Assembly: GCA_947383685.1 (NCBI GenBank)
Contig: CANDEE010000041.1
Coordinates: 1-15,073 of the forward strand
Reading direction: 5' to 3'
DNA from: an uncultured Pseudoflavonifractor sp.
GTDB lineage: Bacteria > Bacillota > Clostridia > Oscillospirales > Oscillospiraceae
Length of the DNA stretch: 15,073 nt
A program made the translations under genes and the position numbers. Position 1 is the first letter of the stretch. Each line of letters begins with the position of its first letter. The notes beneath the pieces are model-generated. The model ran no database searches. It was not told the origin of the DNA and saw only the letters and a list, made by a program, of their open reading frames with translations. Below are positions 1 to 6,701 of this stretch, in pieces.

Positions 1-47
1 GAGATCCTCGGTAGTGACTGGAGTTCAGACGTGTGCTCTTCCGATCT
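1..47 (+). other. Illumina adapter and index (assembly artefact)
   Basis: Bases 14-47 match the 34-nt Illumina TruSeq read-2 / index adapter exactly, ending in GCTCTTCCGATCT. Bases 1-5 (GAGAT) match the end of the P7 flow-cell sequence, and bases 6-13 (CCTCGGTA) sit where the 8-nt i7 index belongs. This is not genomic DNA; the biological sequence begins at base 48. Reading frames that start inside it are artefacts. The adapter sequence is recalled from general knowledge. Confidence 0.97.
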
Positions 48-797
48 GACCGATTCGTTGAGCTGGGAGGAGTTGACCTGCACATCGTTCCCCAGAGTGC
101 AGTCCCGGATCATGGCGTTGGGCCCCAAAAGGGCGTTTTTGCCCACCGTGGTCCTGCCCCGGAGGATCACGCCGGGGAGAAGGGTGGAGCCTTCGCCCAC
201 TACGGCGGCGGGGCCTACATATGTATGATCGCCGTCTACGATCCGTACGCCGCAAGAGAGCATTCGCTCCACGCCCAGGGTTCGGGCCAGAGGCTCCACG
301 GTGGCGCAGCGGTAGGCAAGGTCATCCTTCAGGGGGAGGACCCGGTTTTGCCAGGGGGCAGAATCGCCCAGGGCGGAGAGGGCTTGGTCAAGGGGCTTAC
401 CGTCCTTGAGAGCGGCGGAAAGGGCCGCACCCCGGAGGGTATAGACGCTCTTGGCCCCCGTATCCTTGCCGGGGAGGGAAAAATGGGTTCCCTCGGGAGC
501 CAGAAGAATGGGCCGGGTCACCACGGTGACAGGGCCGGGGGTTTGAGACAAAAATTCCGCCAGCCGTGCGGAAGCGTCGGCGGCCTGGGAGGTGACAAAG
601 ACGGTCCCCTCGGGAAAACACGCCGCGGCAGCTTCCTGCTGTCCGGCGTCACAGACCACTAAAAAACGCTCCACGCCCGATTGGCGGAGAGTTTCCGACA
701 GCCACAGGGCTGCCGGATCAAACAAAATATCCTGAAAAAACAGGGAGGAGCCGCGCTCGTCCCGGTCAAGAAACACGATGGCGCCCGAACAGTCCAT
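48..797 (-). CDS. glmU: GlmU-like protein, degenerate N-terminal domain plus start of acetyltransferase beta-helix; 3' end cut by contig edge
   Basis: The 250 visible codons run from ATG at 797 to the adapter junction, with no stop. Residues about 183-250 are typical of the GlmU left-handed beta-helix (GVRIVDGDHTYVGP at 183-196, GKNALLGPNAMIRD at 219-232, VNSSQLNESV at 241-250), the domain that acetylates glucosamine-1-phosphate for UDP-GlcNAc and cell-wall synthesis. Residues 1-180 are shorter than the usual GlmU uridylyltransferase domain (about 230 residues) and lack its LAAGxGTRM loop; the start reads MDCSGAIVFLDRDERG. UTP transfer by this protein is therefore doubtful. A GAGGTG ribosome binding site lies 7 nt before the ATG. 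An extended -10 promoter lies about 50 bp upstream. The protein could instead be a GlmU-derived sugar-phosphate acetyltransferase; the missing C-terminal half would decide. Confidence 0.8.
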
Positions 798-846
798 GGG
801 AGGTCACCTCAGCCCCGGCATCAGCCGAAAATTTCTTCACGAAAAC

Positions 847-875
847 ATTATAGCAGAGGGTGGAAAGAAATGCAA
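847..875 (-). promoter_or_regulatory. Sigma-A-type extended -10 promoter for the glmU-like gene
   Basis: On the minus strand a perfect TATAAT (847-852) is preceded by TGC, an extended -10. The -35 is weak: TTGCAT (870-875) at 17-bp spacing. It lies between the terminator of the upstream HD gene and the glmU-like start at 797, so that gene has its own promoter. Confidence 0.6.
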
Positions 876-888
876 AGAAAATAAAAAG

Positions 889-917
889 AAAAAAGCCCCT
901 TTTTCAGGGGCTTTTTT
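889..917 (-). terminator. Intrinsic terminator of the HD-domain gene
   Basis: A perfect 12-bp stem (889-900 with 906-917) closes a 5-nt loop. The GC core GCCCC/GGGGC is flanked by A6 and T6, so it can work in both directions. It lies 27 bp past the stop of the minus-strand HD gene. It separates that gene from the glmU-like gene on the same strand. Confidence 0.85.
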
Positions 918-943
918 GGGAGAAATGACGGGGACGGCCTCTG

Positions 944-1429
944 TTAAGCCGCTAAAACCGCCCGGAGCTTCATGCGCTTAAAGAGCTGGACCACTTCTGC
1001 GGTGGCGCACATCTTGTCCGCAAGGCTCACCACCCAGGCCTCCCGGCTGCGGGGCAGATGGAGGGCCAGGGGCCACATATGAGCCAGAATAATATTCCGC
1101 TCCAGCTTGGAAAGGTCGGTAAGCCGGCTGGCGTTCCGGAGGGCGAACACCGGGTGGTCCAGGCACTGGTTTCCCGGATGGGCGGAGGAGTCGTGGCAAT
1201 TATAGAGGTATAGGTCATGGAGCAGGCCGCCCCGGGCGCAGGCGCGGTAGTCCAGTCCCCAGCGGCGGGCCAGGCGGAAAGCTACGTAAGCCACGAAAAC
1301 GGAGTGCTCGTAGCAGTTGACCCCCGGGTGGTGGGGAAGGGAACGCATGGACTGGACCTGAGGGGCGTCCAAAAGCCCGTCCAGACAGGACAGGAAGGAG
1401 TTCCAGTTGGGAAGATCAATAAGCCGCAT
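944..1429 (-). CDS. HD-domain phosphohydrolase, 161 aa
   Basis: A small stand-alone HD-superfamily metal-dependent phosphohydrolase. The metal ligands are visible in order: H42 (YEHS), the HD pair H71-D72 (GLLHD), H117 (AHMWP) and D138 (LADKM). H92 (LDHP) may be a further ligand. The family hydrolyses phosphomonoesters or phosphodiesters, often nucleotides, but the substrate cannot be read from this sequence. No membrane segment, signal peptide or extra domain is seen, so a soluble cytoplasmic enzyme is expected. The start is supported by AAGGAGG 8 nt before ATG. A promoter (1486-1514) and a terminator (889-917) make it a single-gene unit, divergent from the ytrA-type operon. Confidence 0.85.
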   Translation of the reverse strand: MRLIDLPNWNSFLSCLDGLLDAPQVQSMRSLPHHPGVNCYEHSVFVAYVAFRLARRWGLDYRACARGGLLHDLYLYNCHDSSAHPGNQCLDHPVFALRNASRLTDLSKLERNIILAHMWPLALHLPRSREAWVVSLADKMCATAEVVQLFKRMKLRAVLAA

Positions 1430-1485
1430 GGGAGGGCCCTCCTTACAAAAGAATGGGCGGACGGTATCCGCTTGTTACCACGCCT

Positions 1486-1514
1486 ATTATAGCGGGTCTT
1501 TTTCCCGTTGTCAC
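1486..1514 (-). promoter_or_regulatory. Sigma-A promoter of the HD-domain gene
   Basis: On the minus strand, GTGACA (1509-1514, 5 of 6 to TTGACA) is separated by 17 bp from a perfect TATAAT (1486-1491). It points at the HD gene starting at 1429. It is back-to-back with the promoter at 1568-1596. Confidence 0.75.
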
Positions 1515-1539
1515 TGGAAAAAAGAAAAAACACGGAAAA

Positions 1540-1558
1540 TCGTAAGGTTTTCGTAAGG
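1540..1558 (+). repeat. Direct repeat TCGTAAGG x2, 11-bp period, upstream of the ytrA-type promoter
   Basis: TCGTAAGG occurs at 1540-1547 and again at 1551-1558, spaced one helical turn apart. The second copy ends 9 bp before the -35 at 1568. This geometry is usual for activation by OmpR/PhoB-type response regulators. No such regulator is encoded nearby, so the function is inferred. Confidence 0.5.
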
Positions 1559-1567
1559 GTTATCCTC

Positions 1568-1596
1568 TTGATTCCCCGGCAGGAACTGGATATACT
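1568..1596 (+). promoter_or_regulatory. Sigma-A promoter of the ytrA-type ABC operon
   Basis: TTGATT (1568-1573), a 17-bp spacer and TATACT (1591-1596) form a good housekeeping promoter. The transcription start is expected near 1603. An inverted repeat that probably binds the GntR product begins immediately after the -10. Confidence 0.75.
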
Positions 1597-1623
1597 AACT
1601 GTACTAAAGGGCGCAATACAGTT
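1597..1623 (+). promoter_or_regulatory. Probable YtrA/GntR operator, AACTGTA-N13-TACAGTT
   Basis: A perfect 7-bp inverted repeat (1597-1603 and 1617-1623) with a 13-bp centre covers the expected transcription start. As I recall, the Bacillus subtilis YtrA operator is AGTGTA-N13-TACACT, with the same spacer and nearly the same half-site (here ACTGTA-N13-TACAGT). The position downstream of the -10 fits autorepression. The right half also overlaps a 7-bp hairpin (GGCGCAA 1610-1616, TTGCGCC 1622-1628) just before the ribosome binding site. Confidence 0.7.
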
Positions 1624-1644
1624 GCGCCGGAAGGGAGCAGGGCC

Positions 1645-2025
1645 ATGATCAGTCTCAATTACCGGGACGCCCGGCCCATATACGAGCAGGTGCGGGACGG
1701 ACTGCGGCATCTTGTCATTACCGGGGCCATTGCCGAGGGGGAGAAGCTGCCCTCGGTCCGGGCGCTGGCGGCCAGTCTTGCCATCAATCCCAACACCATT
1801 CAGCGGGCCTATGCCGCCTTGGAGGCGGAGGGGTATTTGACCTCTGAGCCGGGGCGTGGGGCCTTTGCCGCCAAGGGCGGCGAAGGGGAAAGCGCCCGCA
1901 GGGAGGAACTGCTGCGGCAGTTTGACGCCTCAGCCCGGGAGCTGTGCTTTTTGGGAATGACTCCGGAGGAGCTGGCCGAGCGCATCGAGCGGGCGGCTGA
2001 AATGAGAAAGGGGGAAGGAGCATGA
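1645..2025 (+). CDS. YtrA-subfamily GntR transcriptional repressor, 126 aa
   Basis: A short GntR regulator made of a winged helix-turn-helix (about residues 5-76: RPIYEQVRDGLRHLVITGAI, then LPSVRALAASLAINPNTIQR, then YAALEAEGYLTSEPGRGAF) plus a helical tail of about 50 residues and no large effector domain. That architecture defines the YtrA subfamily, whose members repress adjacent ABC transporter operons and often respond to cell-wall-active antibiotics or related stress. AAGGGAG lies 7 nt before the ATG. Its stop overlaps the next ATG by 4 nt (ATGA), giving translational coupling to the ABC ATPase. The inverted repeat at 1597-1623 is its likely operator. The inducing signal is unknown. Confidence 0.92.
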   Translation: MISLNYRDARPIYEQVRDGLRHLVITGAIAEGEKLPSVRALAASLAINPNTIQRAYAALEAEGYLTSEPGRGAFAAKGGEGESARREELLRQFDASARELCFLGMTPEELAERIERAAEMRKGEGA

Positions 2026-2924
2026 TCGAGGTACAGGCGGTAACCAAGAGCTTTGACGGATTCAAGGCCCTGGACGGCCTCACCATGACGGTGCCCACCG
2101 GGGCCATTTATGGCCTGGTGGGACCCAACGGAGCGGGCAAGTCCACCATCCTGCGGCACATCACCGGAGTTTACCAGCAGGACAGCGGGCTGGTGCTGGT
2201 GGATGGGCAGACGGTGTATGAAAACCCCGCCGTAAAGGAGAAAATTGCCGACATTCCCGATGACCTTTATTATTTTGGGTCGGCCTCCACCAAGGAGATG
2301 GCCCGGTTTTATAAGGGCTTCTACCCCAAATTTGATGAAAAACGGTATGAGACCTTAAAAGAGGTCTTTCACACCGTAGACGAAAAGCGGCCCATCCGCC
2401 GCCTTTCCAAAGGAATGCAGAAGCAGGCCGCCTTCTGGCTGGCCCTGTGCCTGCGGCCAGAGGTGCTGGTGCTGGATGAGCCGGTGGACGGTCTCGATCC
2501 GGTGATGCGGCGGCAGGTCTGGTCGCTGCTCATGTCCGATGTGGCCCAGGATGGGACCACCGTGCTGGTATCCTCCCACAACCTGCGGGAGCTGGAGGAT
2601 GTGTGCGACCATGTGGGCATCCTCTCCCACGGCAAGGTGCTGGTAGAGCGGAGCCTTTCCGACCTTCAGGAAAACCTGGTGAAGATGCAGGTGGTGTTCC
2701 AAACCAAAGAGCTGCCGGAGCTTCCTGACGATATGGAGGTGCTGAGCGTCCAGCAGGTAGGGCGTATCCATACGCTGATTGTCCGGGGCCGGGCCGACGA
2801 GATAACCAACCGTCTGGCGGTCTATTCCCCCATTTTGATGGACGCCCTGCCCCTGACGCTGGAGGAAATTTTTATCTATGAGCTGGGAGGTGAGGACTAT
2901 GCCGTTCGGGATATCGTCCTCTGA
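2022..2924 (+). CDS. ABC transporter ATP-binding protein (YtrB-like), 300 aa
   Basis: The nucleotide-binding subunit of the transporter encoded with the next gene. Visible motifs are Walker A GPNGAGKST (34-42), signature LSKGMQ (128-133), Walker B VLVLDE (148-153), D-loop GLD (157-159) and the H-loop histidine H186 in VLVSSHNLRE. The site where a Q-loop Gln is often found reads IPDD (78-81), so a canonical Gln is not evident. Residues after about 215 form the accessory C-terminal region common in ABC-2-type ATPases. It sits between the YtrA-type repressor (4-nt overlap) and the permease (26-nt overlap), a typical regulator-ATPase-permease operon. The substrate is unknown; cell-envelope defence is inferred from the family. 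Confidence 0.93.
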   Translation: MIEVQAVTKSFDGFKALDGLTMTVPTGAIYGLVGPNGAGKSTILRHITGVYQQDSGLVLVDGQTVYENPAVKEKIADIPDDLYYFGSASTKEMARFYKGFYPKFDEKRYETLKEVFHTVDEKRPIRRLSKGMQKQAAFWLALCLRPEVLVLDEPVDGLDPVMRRQVWSLLMSDVAQDGTTVLVSSHNLRELEDVCDHVGILSHGKVLVERSLSDLQENLVKMQVVFQTKELPELPDDMEVLSVQQVGRIHTLIVRGRADEITNRLAVYSPILMDALPLTLEEIFIYELGGEDYAVRDIVL

Positions 2925-4824
2925 GAAGAAGGGCTGGTTCAGCCCAACCCTCTTTTGGAAAAACTGGACCCGGTTCTGGCCCCTGGCGGCGGGCTATGGG
3001 CTTATCCAGTTTTTCCTGTTGCCCATGTCCATCCTTTCTATGATGGGGTACGCCGGCAACCGGGACGGGAGCATGGGCACTGCCATCTCCAGTGTGCTCC
3101 TTTCCGCCGCCGAGTGGGCGGGGCCTTTGGGACTGGGGTTTGGGTGCCTTGGGGCTATGGCTCTTTTCTCCTATCTGATGAACAGCCGCTCGGCGGGGAT
3201 GATTCATGCCCTTCCCATCCGCCGGGAGGGATTGTTTCTGACCAACTGGCTGTCGGGGCTCAGCTTCTTCCTGCTGCCCAACGGGGTGGTGTGCCTCATC
3301 GCCCTGGCGGTGGAGGGGGCATATGGCGGGCTGTGGCTGGGGCTTACTCTGCGGTGGTTTGTCCTCCATACGGTCATCGCCATGTTTTTCTTCTGCTTCG
3401 CGGTGTGCTGCGCCATGTTCACCGGACATATCCTGGCCCTGCCCGTCTTTTACGGGGTGCTCAACGGGCTGGTGGCGGGGCTGTCCCTGCTGGTGGACAA
3501 CGCCATGGATGTGCTGCTGGTGGGGTATGACGGCAATTCCGCCTTTTCCTCTACTCTGACCCGGTGGTGTACCCCCTTGTGGCACCTTATGTGGAAGATC
3601 AGTGAGGTAGACCGGCTGGATTCCGGGGCCTACCAGACCGCCCAGGGGACCACCATTGCCCTGGGCTACTGCCTGGTGCTGGGAGCGGCCTTTACCCTCA
3701 TCGCTGTGGTGGCGTACCAGCACCGGCAGCTGGAGCGGGCGGGGGACGTGGTCACCATAGGCTGGGCCCGGCCCATTTTCCAGTGGGGCGTGGGGGTCTG
3801 CGTGGGCCTGCTTTTTGGCACGGTCCTGTTTGAAAACTTCTTCCGCCGGCAGGGGGCCTGGGCCTTCGTGGCGCTGGTGGTTCTGTTCACTGTGCTGGGG
3901 GCCTTTGTGGCCCGGATGTTCCTGAAAAAGACCCTGCGGGTCTTTGCCGAGGGGTGGAAAGGCTGTATGGCGTTGGGTCTTGCCATGGCTTTGCTGCTGG
4001 GCGGGGCCAGGGCCGACCTGTTCGGCTACCAGAAGTGGACGCCGGACCTGGAAGCGGTGGAAAGCGTTTGCCTGGGGAATATGAGCAGCTCTCCTTATGA
4101 CAGTGGACGAAATGATGTGGAACTGAAAGACCCGGAGCTGATCGCGGAGGCCATTGCCCTTCATGGGGCGTTGGTAAAGGAACTGGACTGGGTGGAGAAA
4201 ACAGGGCGGAGCGGCGCGCTTTACAGCACCACCCCGGAGGGCTGGGAGACCAGTACCGGAGCGGGGCTGCGGCTGGGGTACCGGATGAAGGACGGCAGTT
4301 TTGAGAGCCGGTGGTATACCGGTATTCCTATTACCCAGGAGGCCCTGGAGACTCCCGGAACTTACGCCGCCCGGCTGGAGGCCCTGCTGAACCGGCCGGA
4401 GGTCCAGCGGGAGCGGTATCTGGGCTGGATGGGGGAGACGGAGCTGACCGCCGCCTCCGGGTGGCTCACCCATATTAATGGGGTGGCCCGGGAGCTTCCC
4501 GACGGGACCTTGTCCCTTACCGCCCAGCAGGCCGGGGCGCTGTGGGAGGCCTTTCTGGAGGACCTGGACGCCGGGAGGATTCACTGTTATCTGCTGGACG
4601 GCAGGGAGCGGATGGAGAACTGCTACTATACCGACATAAATTTTGGATTGAATTTTGTCGTGACCTCTCCGGAGACGGGGAACCGGGAGACCCACGCCAC
4701 CGACCTGACCGTGACCGTCCAGAAATCTGCCAGTTCCATGCTGGCGGTGTTGGAGAAGGAGGGGCTGAAGGATTTGCTGGTATCCCGGGAGGAGGAAAAA
4801 TTCCCGGAGACCCATCCGGGTTAA
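2899..4824 (+). CDS. ABC-2-type permease with large C-terminal extracytoplasmic domain, 641 aa
   Basis: The membrane subunit of the YtrA-controlled transporter. Counting from ATG 2899, about nine hydrophobic segments fall near residues 27-48, 77-97, 114-138, 153-177, 179-201, 252-274, 294-313, 321-342 and 354-369. The segment MIHALPIRREGLFLTN before the third is usual for ABC-2 permeases. Residues about 375-641 are soluble, Trp/Tyr-rich, and probably outside the cell; the arrangement resembles proteins I remember as carrying DUF6449 (unverified). I prefer ATG 2899 because GGGAGGTG lies 6 nt upstream; an in-frame ATG at 2878 has no comparable site. The gene overlaps the ATPase by 26 nt and is followed by a strong terminator. 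No second permease gene is present, so a homodimer with the ATPase is likely. Confidence 0.85.
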   Translation: MPFGISSSEKKGWFSPTLFWKNWTRFWPLAAGYGLIQFFLLPMSILSMMGYAGNRDGSMGTAISSVLLSAAEWAGPLGLGFGCLGAMALFSYLMNSRSAGMIHALPIRREGLFLTNWLSGLSFFLLPNGVVCLIALAVEGAYGGLWLGLTLRWFVLHTVIAMFFFCFAVCCAMFTGHILALPVFYGVLNGLVAGLSLLVDNAMDVLLVGYDGNSAFSSTLTRWCTPLWHLMWKISEVDRLDSGAYQTAQGTTIALGYCLVLGAAFTLIAVVAYQHRQLERAGDVVTIGWARPIFQWGVGVCVGLLFGTVLFENFFRRQGAWAFVALVVLFTVLGAFVARMFLKKTLRVFAEGWKGCMALGLAMALLLGGARADLFGYQKWTPDLEAVESVCLGNMSSSPYDSGRNDVELKDPELIAEAIALHGALVKELDWVEKTGRSGALYSTTPEGWETSTGAGLRLGYRMKDGSFESRWYTGIPITQEALETPGTYAARLEALLNRPEVQRERYLGWMGETELTAASGWLTHINGVARELPDGTLSLTAQQAGALWEAFLEDLDAGRIHCYLLDGRERMENCYYTDINFGLNFVVTSPETGNRETHATDLTVTVQKSASSMLAVLEKEGLKDLLVSREEEKFPETHPG

Positions 4825-4831
4825 AAATCAG

Positions 4832-4869
4832 AAAAATGCAGGGGCGGAGTTGACCGCTCCTGCATTTTT
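4832..4869 (+). terminator. Intrinsic terminator of the ytrA-type ABC operon
   Basis: A 16-bp stem (4832-4847 with 4854-4869), containing one G-U wobble, closes a 6-nt loop and ends in T5. It lies 8 bp after the permease stop codon. Confidence 0.9.
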
Positions 4870-4913
4870 GCTTTCAGAATTGGAAACTTTTTGAAAATTC
4901 CTCTCCACCGCCA

Positions 4914-4942
4914 TTGTTTTGACAGAGAAATAGTGATACAAT
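4914..4942 (+). promoter_or_regulatory. Promoter of the PrsA-like lipoprotein gene
   Basis: TACAAT (4937-4942) with an upstream TG (4934-4935) forms an extended -10, and TTGTTT (4914-4919) is the -35 at 17 bp. A perfect TTGACA at 4919-4924 would instead pair at 17 bp with the poor -10 TACCCT (4942-4947). Either choice drives the gene at 4977 from a leader of about 30 nt. Confidence 0.6.
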
Positions 4943-4976
4943 ACCCTCTATCACGCAAGGTTCAAGGAGGAACGAA

Positions 4977-6167
4977 ATGAAAAAGATGAAAATCGCGGCA
5001 GGGCTGCTGGCCGCTGTTATGCTGGCTGGGTGTACCGCCCAAGGCCCGGTGCCCACCGCATCCGGAGATCACGACATTGTCCAGGAGGTGCTGGGTATAC
5101 CGGGAAGCACCCCCATTATGACCATTGACGGAGTGGATGTAGAGGCCGAGCGGTATCTTTTCTGGCTGGTGAACTCCATCGAGACCCAGAAGTATTACGG
5201 CTACGCTCTGGAAACAGACGAGGACTGGATCCAGCAGGTAAACGGCATTTCCATTCGGGACGCCATTAAGATGGACGCGCTGGACACCCTGATGCTTTAT
5301 CAGGTGGTGGAGGCCCACGCCAAGGAAAAGGGCGTGGAGGTAAGCCAGGAGCAGCGGGACGAGGTGGAAAGCCAGATTCAGGACCTGGTGGAGCAGGCCG
5401 GAGGCGAGGAGTATTTTCAGAACCGGCTGGACGGGGTCTGCATTGGGCGGGAGAACTTTATGACTATGAACCTGATTCAATATTTGGACCAGGGGCTTTT
5501 GGAAAAGCTGACGGCGGAAGGCGCGCTGGATGTGACCGACGAGGAAGTGGACGCCTTTATTGAGGAGAACGGGCTTTATGGGGCCAAGCACATCCTTCTC
5601 TCCACCCGGCGCACCAATGCCGATGGCACCGGCTACGAGGATTTTTCCGATGAGGAGAAGGCGCAGGTGCTTCAAAAGGCCCAGGACCTGCGCAAGCAAC
5701 TTTCCGATGCCGGGGACAGCGAGACGCTTTTTGACGAGCTGATGAACGAGTACAGCGAGGACGGCCGGAACGACGACGGAACCCTGGCTATGCCCAACGG
5801 CTATACCTTGGTCTACCAGGGCCAGATGGTGCCGGAGTTTGAAGAAGGGGCCATGGCCCTGGAGGTGGGACAGATCAGCGATCCTGTCCAGAGCGATTTC
5901 GGCTACCATATTATTTTGCGCCTCCCAATAGACAAGGACCAGCTGAAGGATCAGCTGGGGGGCGACTACAAGATGAACACCATGATTCAGGGGTGGATGG
6001 AGAATACCAAGCTGGAAACCACCGACCTCTATGACGAGCTGGACCCCAAGGTTTTCTATGAAAAGCTCCAGGAGGTCAACGAGGGCAAGCTGATGGAGGC
6101 CCCTGCCCCGGAGGAGAGCGGAGAACCGCAGACGGGCGGAGAGCCGGCTGAGTCTCCGGCGGGCTGA
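4977..6167 (+). CDS. prsA: PrsA/SurA-type peptidylprolyl isomerase lipoprotein (parvulin foldase), 396 aa
   Basis: A secreted, lipid-anchored foldase. The N-terminus MKKMKIAAGLLAAVMLAGC is a lipoprotein signal with lipobox LAGC and lipidated C19. Residues about 45-200 are a helical chaperone-like SurA_N region. Residues about 202-317 are a parvulin PPIase domain, starting GAKHILLST (H205), passing MVPEFEEGAMALEVGQISDP and closing with SDFGYHIIL (H311). The last 25 residues are a Pro/Glu/Gly-rich tail. Related proteins fold exported proteins at the outer membrane face. AAGGAGG lies 6 nt before the ATG. The gene has its own promoter and terminator and stands alone. It is longer than classical PrsA (about 290 residues), so the gene name marks the family, not proven orthology. 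Confidence 0.88.
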   Translation: MKKMKIAAGLLAAVMLAGCTAQGPVPTASGDHDIVQEVLGIPGSTPIMTIDGVDVEAERYLFWLVNSIETQKYYGYALETDEDWIQQVNGISIRDAIKMDALDTLMLYQVVEAHAKEKGVEVSQEQRDEVESQIQDLVEQAGGEEYFQNRLDGVCIGRENFMTMNLIQYLDQGLLEKLTAEGALDVTDEEVDAFIEENGLYGAKHILLSTRRTNADGTGYEDFSDEEKAQVLQKAQDLRKQLSDAGDSETLFDELMNEYSEDGRNDDGTLAMPNGYTLVYQGQMVPEFEEGAMALEVGQISDPVQSDFGYHIILRLPIDKDQLKDQLGGDYKMNTMIQGWMENTKLETTDLYDELDPKVFYEKLQEVNEGKLMEAPAPEESGEPQTGGEPAESPAG

Positions 6168-6183
6168 GAGGAGAAAACAGTCG

Positions 6184-6219
6184 AAATTTGGCGGAGCAAG
6201 GGTGCTCCGCCAAATTTTT
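6184..6219 (+). terminator. Intrinsic terminator of the PrsA-like gene
   Basis: A perfect 15-bp stem (6184-6198 with 6203-6217) closes the 4-nt loop AGGG and ends in T5. It starts 16 bp after the stop codon. Confidence 0.92.
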
Positions 6220-6329
6220 CTCTAAAAATAAAATAATAACTATAATAAACCGCTATAATCATTGATTCCATTCCACCATGATTGTGGCAAGCTATATCTA
6301 TCATTGTGTAGATAGGAGGGCTTGTCATC
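6220..6329 (+). promoter_or_regulatory. AT-rich promoter region and possible operator of the XRE gene
   Basis: Two TATAAT sequences occur here (6241-6246 and 6254-6259), but neither has a good -35, so the promoter is tentative. A 6-bp inverted repeat TATCTA-N8-TAGATA (6295-6314) abuts the AGGAGGG ribosome binding site (6314-6320). Its size and position fit an autoregulatory XRE operator or a small hairpin limiting translation. Confidence 0.35.
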
Positions 6330-6701
6330 ATGGCAAAAAAGGAGAAAAAGGAACGGGACCCGGAGGTAGAGGCCATAGGGCGCCGGGTGCGGCTGGCCCG
6401 GCAGGGGAGGCAAATGACGTTGGAAAAGCTGGCGGAGGAGGCGGAGACCTCGGTACAGTTTCTTTCCCAGGTGGAGAAGGGGGAGCAGAGCATGACTATG
6501 GCCAAGTTCGGAAAACTGGCAAAGGCCCTGCGGGTGTCCAGCGACTATCTGCTGTTTGGACGGGAACGGCTGGAGGACAGGACGGCGCTGGCGGTAGAAT
6601 TTTTAATGGAGATGAATCCCATCGAGCGGGACCTGCTGGCCCAAAACCTGATCCACTTTCAGGGACTGATGGAAGCCATCCGTCTGGAAAATGAGGGGTA
6701 A
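6330..6701 (+). CDS. XRE/Cro-CI-type helix-turn-helix regulator, 123 aa
   Basis: Residues about 15-70 form an HTH_3 DNA-binding domain: IGRRVRLARQGRQMTLEKLA, then EETSV-like turn and SQVEKGEQSMTMAKFGKLAK, then ALRVSSDYLLFG. Residues 72-123 are a helical tail of the kind that often mediates dimerisation in SinR-like regulators. AGGAGGG lies 9 nt before the ATG. The next gene, a Spo0A-like response regulator, starts 11 nt before this stop, so the two are probably co-translated and may act on the same pathway. Target promoters are unknown. An inverted repeat just upstream (6295-6314) is a candidate self-binding site. Confidence 0.9.
   Translation: MAKKEKKERDPEVEAIGRRVRLARQGRQMTLEKLAEEAETSVQFLSQVEKGEQSMTMAKFGKLAKALRVSSDYLLFGRERLEDRTALAVEFLMEMNPIERDLLAQNLIHFQGLMEAIRLENEG

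Noticed and set aside
33..662. 209-aa plus-strand reading frame at the left end.
   Set aside because: It starts inside the Illumina adapter and lies antisense to the clearly GlmU-like minus-strand gene.
2872..4815. 647-aa minus-strand open frame.
   Set aside because: It is antisense to the ABC permease. Its composition (Pro, Gln, His, Gly rich) and lack of domain motifs are those of a GC-rich shadow frame.
4919..4947. Perfect TTGACA with 17-bp spacing to TACCCT as the PrsA-like promoter.
   Set aside because: The -10 is poor. TACAAT with an extended TG at 4934-4942 is a better -10, so this is kept only as an alternative.
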